Assembly: GCF_035046505.1 (NCBI RefSeq)
Contig: NC_089823.1
Coordinates: forward strand, 5,661,267 to 5,725,266
Direction: 5' to 3'
Length of the DNA stretch: 64,000 nt
DNA from: Tiliqua scincoides
Lineage: Eukaryota > Chordata > Lepidosauria > Squamata > Scincidae
A program made the translations under genes and the position numbers. The notes below the pieces were generated by a model. It made no database searches and was not told the origin of the DNA. It saw only the letters and a list, made by a program, of their open reading frames with translations. Below, one piece after another: positions 11,357 to 23,261 of this stretch; the stretch's first letter is position 1, and the number at the start of each line of letters is the position of its first letter.

Positions 11357-12180
11357 CTTAAGAACATAAGAACAGCCCCACTGGATCAGGCCATAGGCCC
11401 ATCTAGTCCAGCTTCCTGTATCTCACAGTGGCCCACCAAATGCCCCAGGGAGCACACCAGATAACAAGAGACCTGCATCCTGGTGCCCTCCCTTGCATCT
11501 GACATAGCCCATTTCTAAAATCAGGAGGTCGCACATACACATCATGGCTTGTAACCCGTAATGGATTTTTCCTCCAGAAAGTTGTCCAATCCCCTTTTAA
11601 AGGCAGGTAGCCAAGATGCCATCACCACATGCTGTGGCAAGGAGTTCCACAGACTAACCACAAGCTGAGTAAAGAAATATTTTCTTTTGTCTGTCCTAAC
11701 CCTCCCAACACTCAATTTTAGTGACTGTCCCCTGGTTCTGGTGTTATGTGAGAGTTTAAGGAACATCTCTCTATCCACTCTGTCCTTCCCATGCACAATT
11801 TTGTACGTCTCAATCATGTCCCCCCTCAGGCACCTCTTTTCTAGGCTGAAGAGGCCCAAACGCCGTGGCCTTTCCTCATAAGGAAGGCCCCAGCCCAGTA
11901 ATCATCTTAGTCACTCTCTTTTGCACCTTTTCCATTTCCACCATGTCCTTTTTGAGATGTGGCGACCAGAACTGGACGCAATACTCCAGGTGTGGCCTTG
12001 CCATCGATTTGTACAACGGCATTATAATATTGGCTGTTTTGTTCTCAATACCTTTTCAAATGATCCCAAGCATAGAATTGGCCTTCTTCACTGCCGCCGC
12101 ACATTGGGTCGACACTTTCATTGACCTGTCCACAGACCTTTGCAGTCTTTCAAACAAAAATGGCTTGCAGCTCTCAAAGT
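11352..12180 (-). mobile_element. CR1 LINE 3' part with ORF2 C-terminus
   Basis: On the minus strand a 105-codon frame (11859-11542) reads GLFSLEKRCLRGDMIETYK, then RTRGQSLKLSVGRVR and FLEEKSITGYKP. This is the typical end of the CR1 reverse transcriptase protein. The 3' untranslated tail ends in the 'ttcttatgttctt' repeat read on the minus strand. The copy is 5'-truncated near 12130-12180. Confidence 0.92.
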
Positions 12181-12207
12181 GCATGCATCTTTAGCAACCA
12201 TTCTTAG

Positions 12208-12298
12208 GTCACAATCCTATGTGTGTCTACTCAGAAGTAACTCCTATTGTGTTCAATGGGGCTTACTCCCAGGAGAGTTTGGATAGGATTGCAGCCTT
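12208..12298. repeat. Self-complementary 80-90 bp dispersed repeat
   Basis: The block reads 'cacaatcctatgtgtgtcta' to 'ataggattgcagcc' and can fold on itself through the pairs agtaactcctattg and caatggggcttact. Other copies are at 20212, 21698, 34617, 59845 and 60772. It has no coding content and looks like a small foldback element. Confidence 0.7.
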
Positions 12299-15051
12299 AG
12301 TAACATTGCAAAGATTCTGAAGCACCCCATACCTTCCAACGAGTCTTGAGTACTTATTCTCTATATTCCAATGCTGTAAGACTTGGTGATGGCCAGTAGC
12401 TTATGTTTGGAAACCAACTGGGGTTCTGATGTGGAGCAGTTGCACACTCAAACACAAGCAGCTTCTAGTTCACGTATATTTCTTCAATCTTTAATTAACG
12501 AGCAATTGCCTGGTGTGCAGTCAGCATACCTGACATGCAGGTCAGCTGTGCAGGAATTCACACTGTTACAAAGACGCGTGGTGTTTTGATACATTCACAG
12601 CAATGAAGACCAGCAACTGTCACCATTTTCATTGAATACACCTATGATTATGCGATAGTCATGTGCACAGAGTGGTGAGCTTGCTAAAATTAATATGCAT
12701 ATGCAGTATTTAATTTTCGATTTCCCAGTATTGATGAGCCCAAAACTTGTTCGTGTCATCAAAACACAGCAATACATCATCCCTACCTCAGTACTGCTCA
12801 TTATAAAGTCCTGATTGGGCTTAGCTTAGTGCATTATAAGGACACGACTAGTTCAATGCCAAAATCATAATGCAAGTTTCAAGCACGTTCCTAAGTAGCA
12901 ACACCTTTAGCCGACAACAGGTGTGTCTTTTTCCAGTTTGTAACAAGAAAATGGTTACTCAGTGATTTAATGGGTTTTATAATGTTTTTAAAAAGTTTGC
13001 AGCATTCAATAAAAGATACATCCAATCCATCTCAGGACCACTAATGACTAACAGTACTCTGGGTTTCTCTGATGCTTAGCTGATTAGGCAGATTTGTGGA
13101 GGACAATCTATCAGGGGCCATTAATCTTGATGGCTGCATGAAGCCTCCATGTTCAATGGCCACAGACCTCTGGCTACAAGTCACTGGGGTGCAAGGGCAG
13201 AGGTGGGCTCTTGCCTTTCCTTTGAGGGCTTCTGACTGTCCATTGTGAACAGCAGGATGTTGTCCTGGATGGGCCTTTGGGTTGACTCAGCTGTGCTCTT
13301 CTGGCAGTTGTCAGCTGGTCAGCTGGGACCTTTGACCTTGACACTGGATGTGGTGCGAGTGGGGGCTAAAACCCCACCAGTTGTTGGGTAGGGAAAAACT
13401 ATTGATGGTGGGACTTAAGGAGCCCTGTGGTGTTGCTTCTAGCAGCTACCCATTTCCGCTCAGAAGTTCCCTCGTTCCCATGTAATGTTCTCACGTTGCT
13501 CTGATGGGGGCTTCTGGGGCTGCCATGTTGATTTTTTACCCTGAAGCTGCTTAGAGAGCCACATAAAAATAAGCATTTTGGTGGCGCAAGGCCAGATTAG
13601 GGTTGGGCCAAAAGTTTAGGATATTTTTTACTGTGGGAAACGCTACGAGGAATTGTGCCTCTTCAGGACTTGTTTTGGGACAATGACAGGCCAGGCTGCC
13701 GTGTGCAAGGGAGCTGGGCTGGCTGCCCCCTTTAAAACAAACCTCAGCAGGCAGTAATTCTTAAAGAGATCCTTGGAAGTGACATTTCACCCAGCCTTGA
13801 AAGACAGAGTGGCTGGCTTAAAAACAAAAACCCTGAAGGAGGGTCTTCGCACAAACACCAGCTGTGACCTTGCCAGCGCCCACCAATTGCTGCCTCCACT
13901 TCCAGCCACCAAACCCGTTTATAGCGGGCCTTTAATTAAGAGGCAGCCTTCCCGTCAGGCCACCTGCTCCCCTACACTCAGCTTGTCCTGCAGACTCCCT
14001 TGAGATCCCCGGAGGCAGCTGCTTGGCAAGGGACTCCATTAGCTGTTTAGGAACTGGGTGCTTGATTCTTTCCCATAAAATCCTCATCAGTGAGTAGGAG
14101 ACAGTGTCTGAATGATGAAGCCATCAGCATTATCCTGTCCAGAGATGCTGACCTCTATGTTTGATCACAGCCTGGTCTGCGTGTGCAGAATACCTGTCAG
14201 TCTTGTTGAATATGCAAACTATGCATTGTTTTGTTGCTCCCCTTTTTAGTGAGAAATATCAGGATCCCTCATACCGCAGCTAGGGCTCAGCAGCTTGCCT
14301 AAGGCTATTGCTGGAATTCGTTGGTGGGGTGAGATTTCAACCAGGAAAGACCTGGTTCATAGCTTAGTATCGTCACTGCTGTGCTACACCAGATACTGGG
14401 GTCAAACCACAGCAGAAGACCAGCTCCAACATGCCTTCTTGTGAGTGCCCCAAGGCATCTGGTTGGCCACAGCTGAACAAAGATTGCTGGGCTAGTTGGC
14501 CTTTGGCTTGATCTAGAAGGGCAATTCCTAAAGTGTTTTATTATTAATGCTAATTATTATTTAGAAGATGCATAACCTACTTTTCACTCAAAGAAGGGTA
14601 CGAAATTTAACAGCACAGCATAGCATCAGTGTACAGAATGAGAAGGACAGATAAAAAACAAGGAGAGCAGGAACTAAGTTTATCAAGTTAGCTAACAAAG
14701 TTAGCGTTGTGTACCTGCTGAAATAACACATGAACTGCCCACTCAAAAGAGCCAAGCTCAGCTCCGGGCTCTGTTGTTGTCAGAGAGTTGGCTGGAGAGT
14801 TTGGGTGCCCTCAGCACACAAGCTTGTGCAGTAGTGAGGCTGCCAAGACATTCTCCAGGCATTCATTTTTTTGTTAATTTTATTTTCAATCTTCTGCCCC
14901 AGCGTCTGTGGGATGCTCAAGGCAGCCTGCAGACATAATAATAAAAGGAATTCTGACACTTCCAACAGCAACAGCTAACACAAATCTCAGTCCAGAGGTG
15001 GTGCAAACTAGAGTTCCACTCCAAGGCAATGCCGTGGCTTTTGCTTCTGCC
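12299..15051. other. Non-coding stretch
   Basis: Diverged CR1 tail wording appears near 13255-13310 ('tgttgtcctggatgggcctt') and 14455-14530 ('gctgggctagttggcctttg'). The region 12400-12960 is AT-rich with ten-base palindromic words such as 'atatgcatat' and matches nothing I know. No exon was recognised. Confidence 0.4.
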
Positions 15052-15185
15052 CAGTGGAGTAGCTACAGGGGGTGCGGTCACTACTGCAGGCACCGCAACG
15101 TACTGTGTAAGTGGCCCTTCCCACTCACTGTTGGAGCCATTCCGGGCAGTGATGGCAACAGCTACGATGGTGAGTGGGGGGGGGG
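15052..15185. mobile_element. Partial hAT-type element, 'CAGTGGCGTAGCTAG' family
   Basis: Left arm cagtggagtagctacagggg is present with the internal 'ggagccattccgggc' block. The right arm is missing; the sequence runs into the poly-(TTTA) tail of the neighbouring L2. Confidence 0.6.
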
Positions 15186-15189
15186 TGCG

Positions 15190-15196
15190 CTTACAT

Positions 15197-15227
<31 letters not shown>

Positions 15228-16022
15228 TTGGATTTGTAATCCGCCTTTTTCCCCAAAGGGCACCCAAGGCAGCTAACAACATTTAAAACTCATTAAATAT
15301 ATAAAATAAAACAACAATAAAATAGATAATAAAAACAGCAGTAAAACAATTATTAAAAAGCAGCCATCATTCCCTCCATCAGGCAAAGGCCTGCTGAAAT
15401 AAAAAAAGTCTTGAGGTCTCGCCGGAAGCTGTTTGCAACTCAAAGGGGAGGGAATTCCACAATGCAGGTGCCACCACTGAGAAGGCCCTTTTTCTGGCTG
15501 CCATCCCCCTAACCTCTCTTGATGATGGCACAACCAATAGGGCCCTCTCTGATGACCAAAGAGGACGGGCCATACTATACGGAAGAGGGCGGTCTCTCAA
15601 ATACGCTGGTCCTAAGCTGTTTAGGGCTTTAAAGGTCAAAACCAGCACCTTGAATTGGGCCCGGAAATGAGCCAGTGTAGCTGCCGGAGCAGCGGCTTGA
15701 CAGAGTCAAACCGCTGACCTCTAGCAACCTCACGAGCCGCTGCATTCTGCACTAGCTGCAACTGCTGGACTGTCTTCCAGGGAAGCCCCACACAGAGCGT
15801 GTTGTAATAGTCTATTCTTGATGTCACCATGGCATGGACCACCGTGGCCAGCTCCGACTGAGGGAGGTACGGCCACAGCTGACTCACCAGCCAAAGCTGG
15901 GCAAAGGCGCTCCTGGCCACAGCTGACACCTGGGCATCCAGGAGCAGCTGTGAATTCAAGATAACCCCCAAGCTGCGAGTCTGCTCTTTCAGGGGGAGTG
16001 ACGTTACTAGGGCTTGCGTCAC
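15190..16022 (-). mobile_element. L2 LINE 3' part with reverse transcriptase C-terminus
   Basis: Two overlapping minus-strand frames (16022-15636 and 15648-15379) read the end of an L2 reverse transcriptase: RSLGVILNSQLLLDAQVSAV, LVTSLP, HAMVTSRIDYYNTLCVGLPW, LRQLHWL, then KRAFSVVAPALWNSLPFEL. The two frames are out of register, so the copy carries at least one frameshift. The 3' end is the (TTTA)n run at 15195-15229 next to 'ggatttgtaatccgcc'. Confidence 0.93.
15195..15229. repeat. (TTTA)n microsatellite, L2 tail
   Basis: About nine tandem copies of the four-base unit, at the 3' end of the minus-strand L2. Confidence 0.9.
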
Positions 16023-16039
16023 ACAGTGCGGGAGGCTAG

Positions 16040-16640
16040 CACATCATCTCCTTGATGGACCTCCTCCCATGCAGTGGGGGGGACAGTGACCCAGGTGGTG
16101 GGCATGGTGATGTACCTTTGCCCTGCCCATACTGGATTTTTGGCTATACCTTTTGAAAGAACACAGATAGTTCAACGTGATCTTTTTCGTTGCATTCTGC
16201 TGTAAATTACACATCAAGTGGTATATAACATGATAGTATTATTCCTACAAATTGCGATTTTGGTCACTAGTGCATGTAACCCCCTCCTCCCCGGGTGTCA
16301 CTTTACTAACACCTTATTGGTTCCATGCTGTGTAATAACAACATCTCGTTGGCTCTTCAAACAATCTGTCTCATTGGTCCATTCTGAATTAAGGCAATGT
16401 AGTTTTTTGTTACATAAGACAGTTGTATTTTTGTTTTTTGGCCATAACTTTTGTTAGAATGGAGATATTTCACTACCTTTTTTTCATTGCATTCTGCTGT
16501 AAATTGCACATCGAATGGTATATAACATGATGGTTTATTCCTACAAACCATGATTTTAGTGATTTTGGTCACTAGTGCACATCACCTCCCCCCGTGCGCA
16601 TCACCCAGTGCGACCTGCACCCCCAGTGATGCCACTGTGA
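16040..16640. mobile_element. hAT-like element with internal duplication, 'gtcactagtgc' family
   Basis: Two similar blocks lie in tandem. The first, from about 16139, holds 'ttttggctataccttttg' and 'ttgcattctgctgtaaatta'; the second, from about 16436, holds 'ggccataacttttgttagaa' and 'ttgcattctgctgtaaattg'. Both end in 'ttttggtcactagtgca'. Related sequence is at 58733-59440 and 59940-60165. The outer ends are not sharply defined. Confidence 0.55.
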
Positions 16641-17209
16641 AAAGGCCCTGTTACAAGCCCCCCTCCCCTATATTCCACATGGGGAGAGGCAATTGCTGAG
16701 AAGTGCTAGTCTCAGACCCTTTTAAATGTCAAAACCCCACCCCCTGGATTGAGCCTGTCAGGCCCATTTGTAGCCAGTGAAGTTTCATTACAAGTTCCGT
16801 GTCACTCGATCTGATCTCTGGGGTCCAGTCAAAACTCTGGCGGCTGCAGTGGTCGTGCTCTGTGGAAGGCAGTGCTCCCGCAGCTTTTGCCAGAAGCTTC
16901 CAGCAGTTCCAGAGCTCCTGTTTCCCATTGGGCCCCAGAATGCCCACTTTTCTCGATCTCGTGCAAGGACGAGAGGTGGCAGCTCAGTCAGGCGTGGAAA
17001 GAGACATGCAGTTAAGTGTTTTTTTCATTAAAAACTCAAGTCTCGTGCGCACTGTAAAGACAAAAGGCACATGAATAATGTAGCAAGCACGCGTGACCCA
17101 CTGAGAACAAGTCTCTCCACCACACAAAGTTCCACAAGCGATGTGAGGTCAACAGCCTATTACAGAGTTAATGCTGAGCTGAAGTGCCCCTCGGTTTCGC
17201 AGGCAGTGA
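16641..17209. other. Non-coding stretch with weak L2-like remnant
   Basis: The minus strand near 16947-16729 reads LHWLQMGLTGSIQG, which loosely recalls L2. Nothing firm was recognised. Confidence 0.3.
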
Positions 17210-17685
17210 CGTTGAAAAGGTGCTTTGTGGATTTGAGGTGGGGATGGATATAGTGGACAGAGGGATGTTCTTTTCCTTCTCGCACAACACCAGAAACAGG
17301 GAACATGCACTAAAATTGAGTGTTGGGAGGGTTAAAACAGAAAATATTTCTTTAGCTAATATGTAACTAATCTGTGGAACTCCTTGCCACAGGACGTGGT
17401 GATGGTGTCTGGCTTAGATGCCTTTGAAAAAGGATTGGACAAATTTATAGAAGAAAAGTCCATCACAGTTTACAAGCCATGATGGGTACGTGCAGCCTCC
17501 TGGTTTTACAGGTAGGCCACCTCAGAAAACCAGATGCAAGGGAGTGGCACAAGGGTACAGGTCTCATGTTGTCTTGAGTGCTCCCTGAGGCATCTGGTGG
17601 GCCACTGTGAGATCCAGTAAACTGGACTAGATGGGTCTTTGGCCTAATCCAGTTAGAATCTTCTTAGGTTCTTATGCAGTATAGC
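17210..17685 (+). mobile_element. CR1 LINE 3' part (plus member of a second tail-to-tail pair)
   Basis: Carries the CR1 phrases 'actaaaattgagtgttggga', 'ctgtggaactccttgccaca' and 'ctggactagatgggtctttg' and ends 'cttcttaggttcttatg'. The frame is broken. Its 3' end faces the 3' end of the copy at 17708 across about 25 bases. Confidence 0.88.
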
Positions 17686-17707
17686 CATAACTGCAAAAGA
17701 ATATGTG

Positions 17708-18192
17708 AATATAAGAACAGCCCCACTAGATCAGGCCATAGGCTCATCTAGTCCAGCTTCCTGTATCTCACAGCGGCCCACCAAATGCCCCAGGGAGCAC
17801 ACCAGATAACAAGAGACCTGCATCCTGGTGCCCTCCCTTGCATCTGCCATTCTGATATAGCCCATTTCTAAAATCAGGAGGTTGTACATGCACATCGTGG
17901 CTTGTAAGCTGTAATGGATTTTTCCTCCAGAAACTTGTCCAATCCCCTTTCAAAGGTGTCCAGGCCAGACGCCATCACCACATCCTGTGGCAAGGAGTTG
18001 CACAGACGAACCACACGATGAGTAAAGAAATATTTTCTTTTGTCTGTCCTAACTCTCCCAACACTCAATTTTAGTGGATGTCCCCTGGTTCTGGTGTTAT
18101 GTGAGAGGGAAAAGAGTGTCTCTCTATCTGCTCTGTCCACCCCCTGCATAATTTTGTATGTCTCAATCATGTCCCCCCCCCCCAAGGCGCCT
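17708..18192 (-). mobile_element. CR1 LINE 3' part
   Basis: The minus frame 18185-17874 reads MIETYKIMQGVDRADRETLF and RTDKRKYFFTHRVVRLCNSL, then FLEEKSITAYKP, the CR1 protein end. It is closer to intact than its plus-strand neighbour. It stops at a C-rich run near 18175-18183. Confidence 0.92.
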
Positions 18193-19617
18193 CTTTTATG
18201 TGCTCACAGGTTTTGCTGTGGGAAATGCCAGTATACAAGTGATAACAGGACTGCCACACAATTCCTTAATTTCTCCATTCCTGTCCTAGGAAAACAAAAT
18301 CAGAGGATCTAAAGAAACCAGATGTAGGGCAGGTTGTGCCAATCTGTCGAGGGCCATTGGTGGAAAGCTGTAGGTCAGCCATTGCGATGGAGCTTTCAGG
18401 TGTCTGCTAAAAAAGATACAGGAAAGTGGAGAGGAGGGGAATCAGTCCACTCTAACCATTTGTATGGAGAGTCCTGTAGGGAAGGGTTAGAGTTGTGGTG
18501 GGGTGTATGTGTGGCAAAATGTGTGACACTTCCCCTTCTTGCACTGCACAGGGTTGTTTTAGGATGGAGGAGTCACCACAGTGCTGGCTGAACCATGCTT
18601 CTTTTCAAAGGAACTGGAGATTCAGTGCAATATTTTTTTGCAGGTCACTCTCGTAACACCTCTGTTCCAAAATCAGAGGTGCCCTCTGCTTTCACACATT
18701 GCTAGGCTGGTCTTTGCCGGCTGTGGCTTGTAGTCATTTTTTACTCAATAACTTTTCCCTTCAAAAAAAATTAATTCTTATTATGCAATCACTGCAGCTC
18801 AGACACATTCAGCAAGGGTTCCTATCAGGATCGACAGTCGTGCGGGGAGTCGGAGGGAGGGAGGGAAGCCCTTCTAGCATGTATGGGTGCACACTTTTTT
18901 AAAAAAGGTTTCTAAAGAGTTATGTGTTTATTTCTAAAATGCATGTCCCACCCTTCTCACAGAGACTCATGGTGGCTTGCAAAAGATTAAAACATACAAA
19001 TTAGCACAATAAATAAAACCAAATGAAGCAATGTAGCCACAACAATACAAAGGGAGAACTCAGCTCTAGTGGCGGGTGGGGGTGGAAAGACAGAATAGAT
19101 TGCAGTGTCTTTCCAAATAACCAGAGGGGCAAAAACTCAGCGAGTCAGGGGTCCACAAAAGTTGGCTAGACCTGATGGTTAGTCAGAATTTGTGGTCACC
19201 AGAAACCCAGCTCTCCTCTGCAGTGACATATGTGGGGAGAGGGAGTCCAGGGGAACACTTGTTCCTGGGTGGCAGAGGGGTAGGGGTGGCATTCGGAACA
19301 CACACACACACACACACCCCAAGGTGCTTTGAGGGCCAAAGAGGATGCATGCAGCTTCCCCAGCCCCCAGAGGACCTTAAATGTCACTTCTGGTTTACAG
19401 CGCACCGCTTCCCCAGCCCTCAGAATGGCTCGGGAGGGGGGAGGCAGTGGGCCAGGGGGACTGCACTTCCAGTCTGCCGATGAAGTAAATTAAGTAAAAC
19501 AGCCAAATGTATGTGTGTTTTCTTTCTTTATTCTGGTTGCAGAGTTCGGATTGCAATTAAAATTTGGTTGGGTGTATTCATGCAGGTATATGCAGTGTGA
19601 TGTAGTGGCTGAGCTGC
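18193..19617. other. Non-coding stretch with old LINE tail
   Basis: Near 18915-19010 the wording 'cccacccttctcacagagac' and 'ggtggcttgcaaaagatt' looks like an old LINE 3' end. A (CA)n run lies at about 19298-19317. No exon was recognised. Confidence 0.4.
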
Positions 19618-19619
19618 TG

Positions 19620-19689
<70 letters not shown>

Positions 19690-20060
19690 AGGTATTTATA
19701 TACCGCCTTTCTTGGTTGTCAGATTTCTCCTCAGATTTTAATTCAAGGCGGTTTACATAGGCAGGCTATACTAAATCCCAGTAGGGATTTTTACAATTGA
19801 AGAAGGTTCTGTCTTTCAAGAACCACAACATTTCAGATGGATCTTTAATGATCTGGTATCGCATTCTGGCCTCCATTTTCCTCCCACACAGGCTGACAGC
19901 GGCCAAAGAGCAGGTGGAATAACTCAGCATAACTCGGCTAGGCTTGCCAGCTGCTTCAAGGTCTCGCCGTTCACGGTGTCGGTGGCCTCGAACTGGCGAC
20001 CTTCGGATGTTATCTTCAGGCAAACGGAGGCTCTACCCTCTAGACCAGACCTCCTGCCCT
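19618..20060 (-). mobile_element. tRNA-derived SINE with (TAA)n tail
   Basis: On the minus strand the head near 20060-19980 reads ggtctggtctagagggtaga and, downstream, cgccagttcgaggccacc. These stand where box A and box B of a tRNA promoter should be. The body ends 'gaaaggcggtatataaatac' and then about 24 (ATT) units at 19618-19689. This is a full-length SINE layout: tRNA head, unrelated body, short-repeat tail. A second box-B-like word, ggtttgaacc, sits upstream at about 20070-20080 on the same strand. Confidence 0.8.
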
Positions 20061-20122
20061 GAAAGGAAGGAAGGTTCAAACCTCGCCTTAGCCGTGAACT
20101 CACTCAGTGAGGCTGCAGTCAT

Positions 20123-20200
20123 AAGAACATAAGAACAGCCCCACTGCATCAGGCCATAGGCCCATCTAGCCCAGCTTCCTGTATCTCACAAATGCCCCAG
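20123..20200 (-). mobile_element. CR1 LINE 3' end, very short
   Basis: Begins 'aagaacataagaacagcccc' and ends within the 'cttcctgtatctcaca' block; only about 78 bases remain. Confidence 0.85.
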
Positions 20201-20211
20201 ACCAAATCCTA

Positions 20212-20290
20212 ACCACACTTTCCTGAGAGTAAGTCCCATTGAACAAAATAGGACTCACTTCTGAGGAGACCTGGTTAGGATTGTGCCCTG
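20212..20290. repeat. Self-complementary 80-90 bp dispersed repeat
   Basis: Contains 'agtaagtcccattgaac' and 'gttaggattgtgccct' in the same order as the copy at 12208. Confidence 0.65.
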
Positions 20291-20535
20291 AGTTACTGAG
20301 GTAAACCTAGCCCTCTCAGACTCTCCAGCTTAGAATAAAAACACCTTCCAACCTAATAGGTGTGTTGCAAGTATTTTATCAAGTTTACAGGTGGTGTGTG
20401 AATACATTTTCTGTACGAAGTTTAGATATTTTTGAGAGATATCCTGTCTCTGAACATGGAAGTTCTGTTTAGCTGTTGTAGCTAGTAACGACTGCCAGAC
20501 CTATCCAGTGAATCTTTTTTGATGATCAGTAAATC

Positions 20536-20634
20536 AGCACAAGTAACTGATATGTAGATTAACTGAATGAAACTGTTCAAATATGAAGTGAAAACAGTTT
20601 CATTCAGTTAATCTACATATCAGTTACTTGTGCT
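20536..20634. repeat. Perfect 42-bp inverted repeat with 15-base loop
   Basis: Bases 20536-20577 and 20593-20634 are exact reverse complements over 42 positions, from agcacaagtaactgatatg onward. The loop is caaatatgaagtgaa. The flanking bases do not pair. Transcribed from either strand, it would give a near-99-nt stem without a bulge, longer and more perfect than usual pre-microRNA stems. A young foldback element or an RNA hairpin locus are both possible. Confidence 0.9.
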
Positions 20635-21697
20635 AACTTGGTCTAACGAGACACCATTGCTGTCCACTTTGCAAGGGAGCAGAGTTGACAATGCTGTTTG
20701 AAAACTAGAAAGTTAATATAAATTATGGTTTCAAAGAAATTCACAAAATCATATAGAGCTTGGTGGGAGAAATCAGGTTGCTGGTCACCAGTGATGTCAT
20801 GGGTGCTGTCCAATAAATGCCTCCCTGACTCTCACCATATGGTTTTCTTACATGGGTCCTCCACAAGACTTGCAGTTTCCCAACTGGATCCCAAAGTGCA
20901 GCACAGTTGAGGGTTCTGGATGTATCCATGTGCAAAGCACCCCATTGTGAACATGGATCCTGGTCTAGCCAGTGGAAAATGATTGCTTCCATGCGCAAAC
21001 AGCCCTTTGTTAGATCAAGACTCCTATGTCTGCCGCAGAAATGCAAACAGAGCACATTTATGCATAGATACATTTTGCAAATGAGCTTCAACCTTTAGAG
21101 CTCATGATGGGTTTCCAGTGTGGTCTTCAGTGATTAACAAGCTGATTGCTACCACTCCCGCATGTGTACAGAATATTAACGACATGCTTGGTTTTAATCA
21201 ATGGGTGCCTTGACACCCCGGGGAAGGACGCAGTGTTAGGAGACCAAATGGTTGCTGTCACTCACATAGATTGATCATACTAAAAGCAGATTGATCATCC
21301 TCAGAATAAAGTCTGTCAGTTCACAACTCGTTTGTAGTAGTGCTTTTCCTCTGAGTATAGTGGCTGCTGTGGGAAGGTGTTCTGCACCTATTATTTATAA
21401 GGGAACAGAGCTGGCCTGCCAATCTTTTCCCCAAGCAGGGCTCCCGAGCCAGCTACACCACAAAGTTGAGCTACAAAGTTTTTCCTAGAATTACATTTGC
21501 ATTCTGGGGGCAAAACTTCACCTGTTGGATTTCGGCTCATCACGCAGCTAAAAGTCATAGAATCTTAGCCTGAAAAAAAGCTGGTAACTGCTCCTTCCCC
21601 ATCTCTTTGGTTTCTTTTTTATTTTAGATTGTAAGCTCTTTGCAGCAGGGACCTTTTTCTCCTTTTTTGCCCAAAATGAGCACTAGTACAACAAAAG
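20635..21697. other. Non-coding stretch
   Basis: No gene, RNA or mobile element end was recognised. Confidence 0.4.
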
Positions 21698-21788
21698 CAC
21701 AGTCCTAGGCATGTCTGCTCAGATGAAAGTCTCATTGGCTTCAGTGGAACTTACTTGCAGGTTAGTATGCCTAGAATTGCATCTTAAT
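21698..21788. repeat. Self-complementary 80-90 bp dispersed repeat
   Basis: Contains 'cagtcctaggcatgtctgct' and 'cttacttgcaggttagtatg', a diverged member of the family at 12208. Confidence 0.6.
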
Positions 21789-21930
21789 GCTGGTACTTTA
21801 GCATGGTTATAGTGTCTAATCCAAATAAATAAAATTAACAGTGAACTGGTAGAAAAAAAGGCATCCCACCCTGTCTGATCTGGACTTCCTGCCTTCCAGG
21901 TTTTGAACATGGCAATAGAGATGCACAAAC

Positions 21931-22032
21931 CAGTGGCGTAGCTCCCTTCGGGGAGGGGGAGGGACTGCTTGCATGGTGTGTTTAGGTGCCTGCAAAACTT
22001 AGTGCTTTGCACCCCCTCTAGCTATGCCATTG
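21931..22032. mobile_element. Short hAT-type element, 'CAGTGGCGTAGCTAG' family
   Basis: Starts cagtggcgtagctccc and ends 'gcaccccctctagctatgcc' plus attg. Much of the left arm is missing. Confidence 0.7.
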
Positions 22033-22380
22033 ACACACAACACTCTTAATTCTCATTCTAAGGATCACAACCTGAGGACTCCCCACAGTGCCTGAATACT
22101 CTGAAGTTGAACCGTCCAACCCATTTGCTGTCTGCTGCCCTTATTCATACTTCAGTAGCCAGCCTTGCCTAGTTTTCAAAGGCAAAGTTGCATTTGTCAT
22201 TTTGGTTCGTGCGAGACCAGTCTAATGGAAACCAGCTTTCCAGCACCCAAGTGCTCTGAGAATGGGTGACTGGAAGGAAGCCGTTCTAGCGAACTCCAGC
22301 AGAACAGAACTCTTGGGCAGAATCCATCTTGATCAGTTGTAGCAAGAATGACACAATATTAAGTTTGTGTGTTCCATGCT

Positions 22381-22647
22381 TAAGAACATAAGAACAGCCC
22401 CACTGGATCAGGCCATAGGCCCATCTAGTCCAGCTTCCTGTATCTCACAGCAGGCCCACCAAATGCCCCAGGGAGCACATCAGCTAACAAGAGACCTCAT
22501 CCTGGTGCCCTCCCCTACATCTGGCATTCTGACTTAACCCATTTCTAAAATCAGGAGGTTGCGCATACACATCATGGCTTGTACCCCATAATGGATTTTT
22601 CCTCCAGAAACTCATCCAATCCCCCTTTTAAAGGCGTCTAGGCTTCA
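22381..22647 (-). mobile_element. CR1 LINE 3' end
   Basis: Reads 'aagaacataagaacagcccc' at the left and 'aatccccc' with 'aaaggcgtctagg' at the right, the usual minus-strand order. Confidence 0.9.
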
Positions 22648-23261
22648 GTCTCAGGGCATCGTTTTATCAAGTTTGCGGCAGCGAAGATGGTAGGGGTTAG
22701 AAAAGAAACTGAGACAGTGAGAAAAAAAGCAGCTGATGTATTTTGTGAAAGTTGCAGCACCAACTACTGTACACCTTAGTGCAAGGCAGAGGATACCAAA
22801 CACTGATACCAGGGCCAGTAGGCACAGACCGTCTCTCCCTATACACTCAGTCTGCACCCTGAGGATGAGAAGGAAGACTTGTGAAGAGGGCTCTCAGGGT
22901 TGTCCCAGATATTAACAGTTCATAGGCCCATCTCATACTGAAGCCGGAAGCTCCCTTCTCTCTCACTCCCTCTTCTTGCAAGACAAGGCCATCAGATAGC
23001 ATAAGCGGCAACAGCAGAACTAGCACCAAGGGTTGGACAGGACATGGAACTGCTGATTCCGGTGCCCCAGTACAATGGCAGTGATTACGCCTAATATGCC
23101 GCTGGGGACAGACAGGGGGCGCCATGGAGAACCCAGTGCAGGGCTTTGCTTCAGGACTGGCACCAGAACTCTGGGCTGGCACCAAACTCTCTGAATTTGA
23201 CCTGGATTTTTTTTGGGGGATGGGTGGGTGGAATTATTTTCCTTTTCTAGAGGAAGGTGTT
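22648..23261. other. Non-coding stretch
   Basis: No exon was recognised. A 112-codon minus frame at 23185-22847 has no family likeness. Confidence 0.4.

Noticed and set aside
19980-20060. A functional tRNA gene on the minus strand
   Set aside because: Box A and box B wording is there, but it continues into a SINE body and an (ATT)n tail, and no clean cloverleaf was evident.
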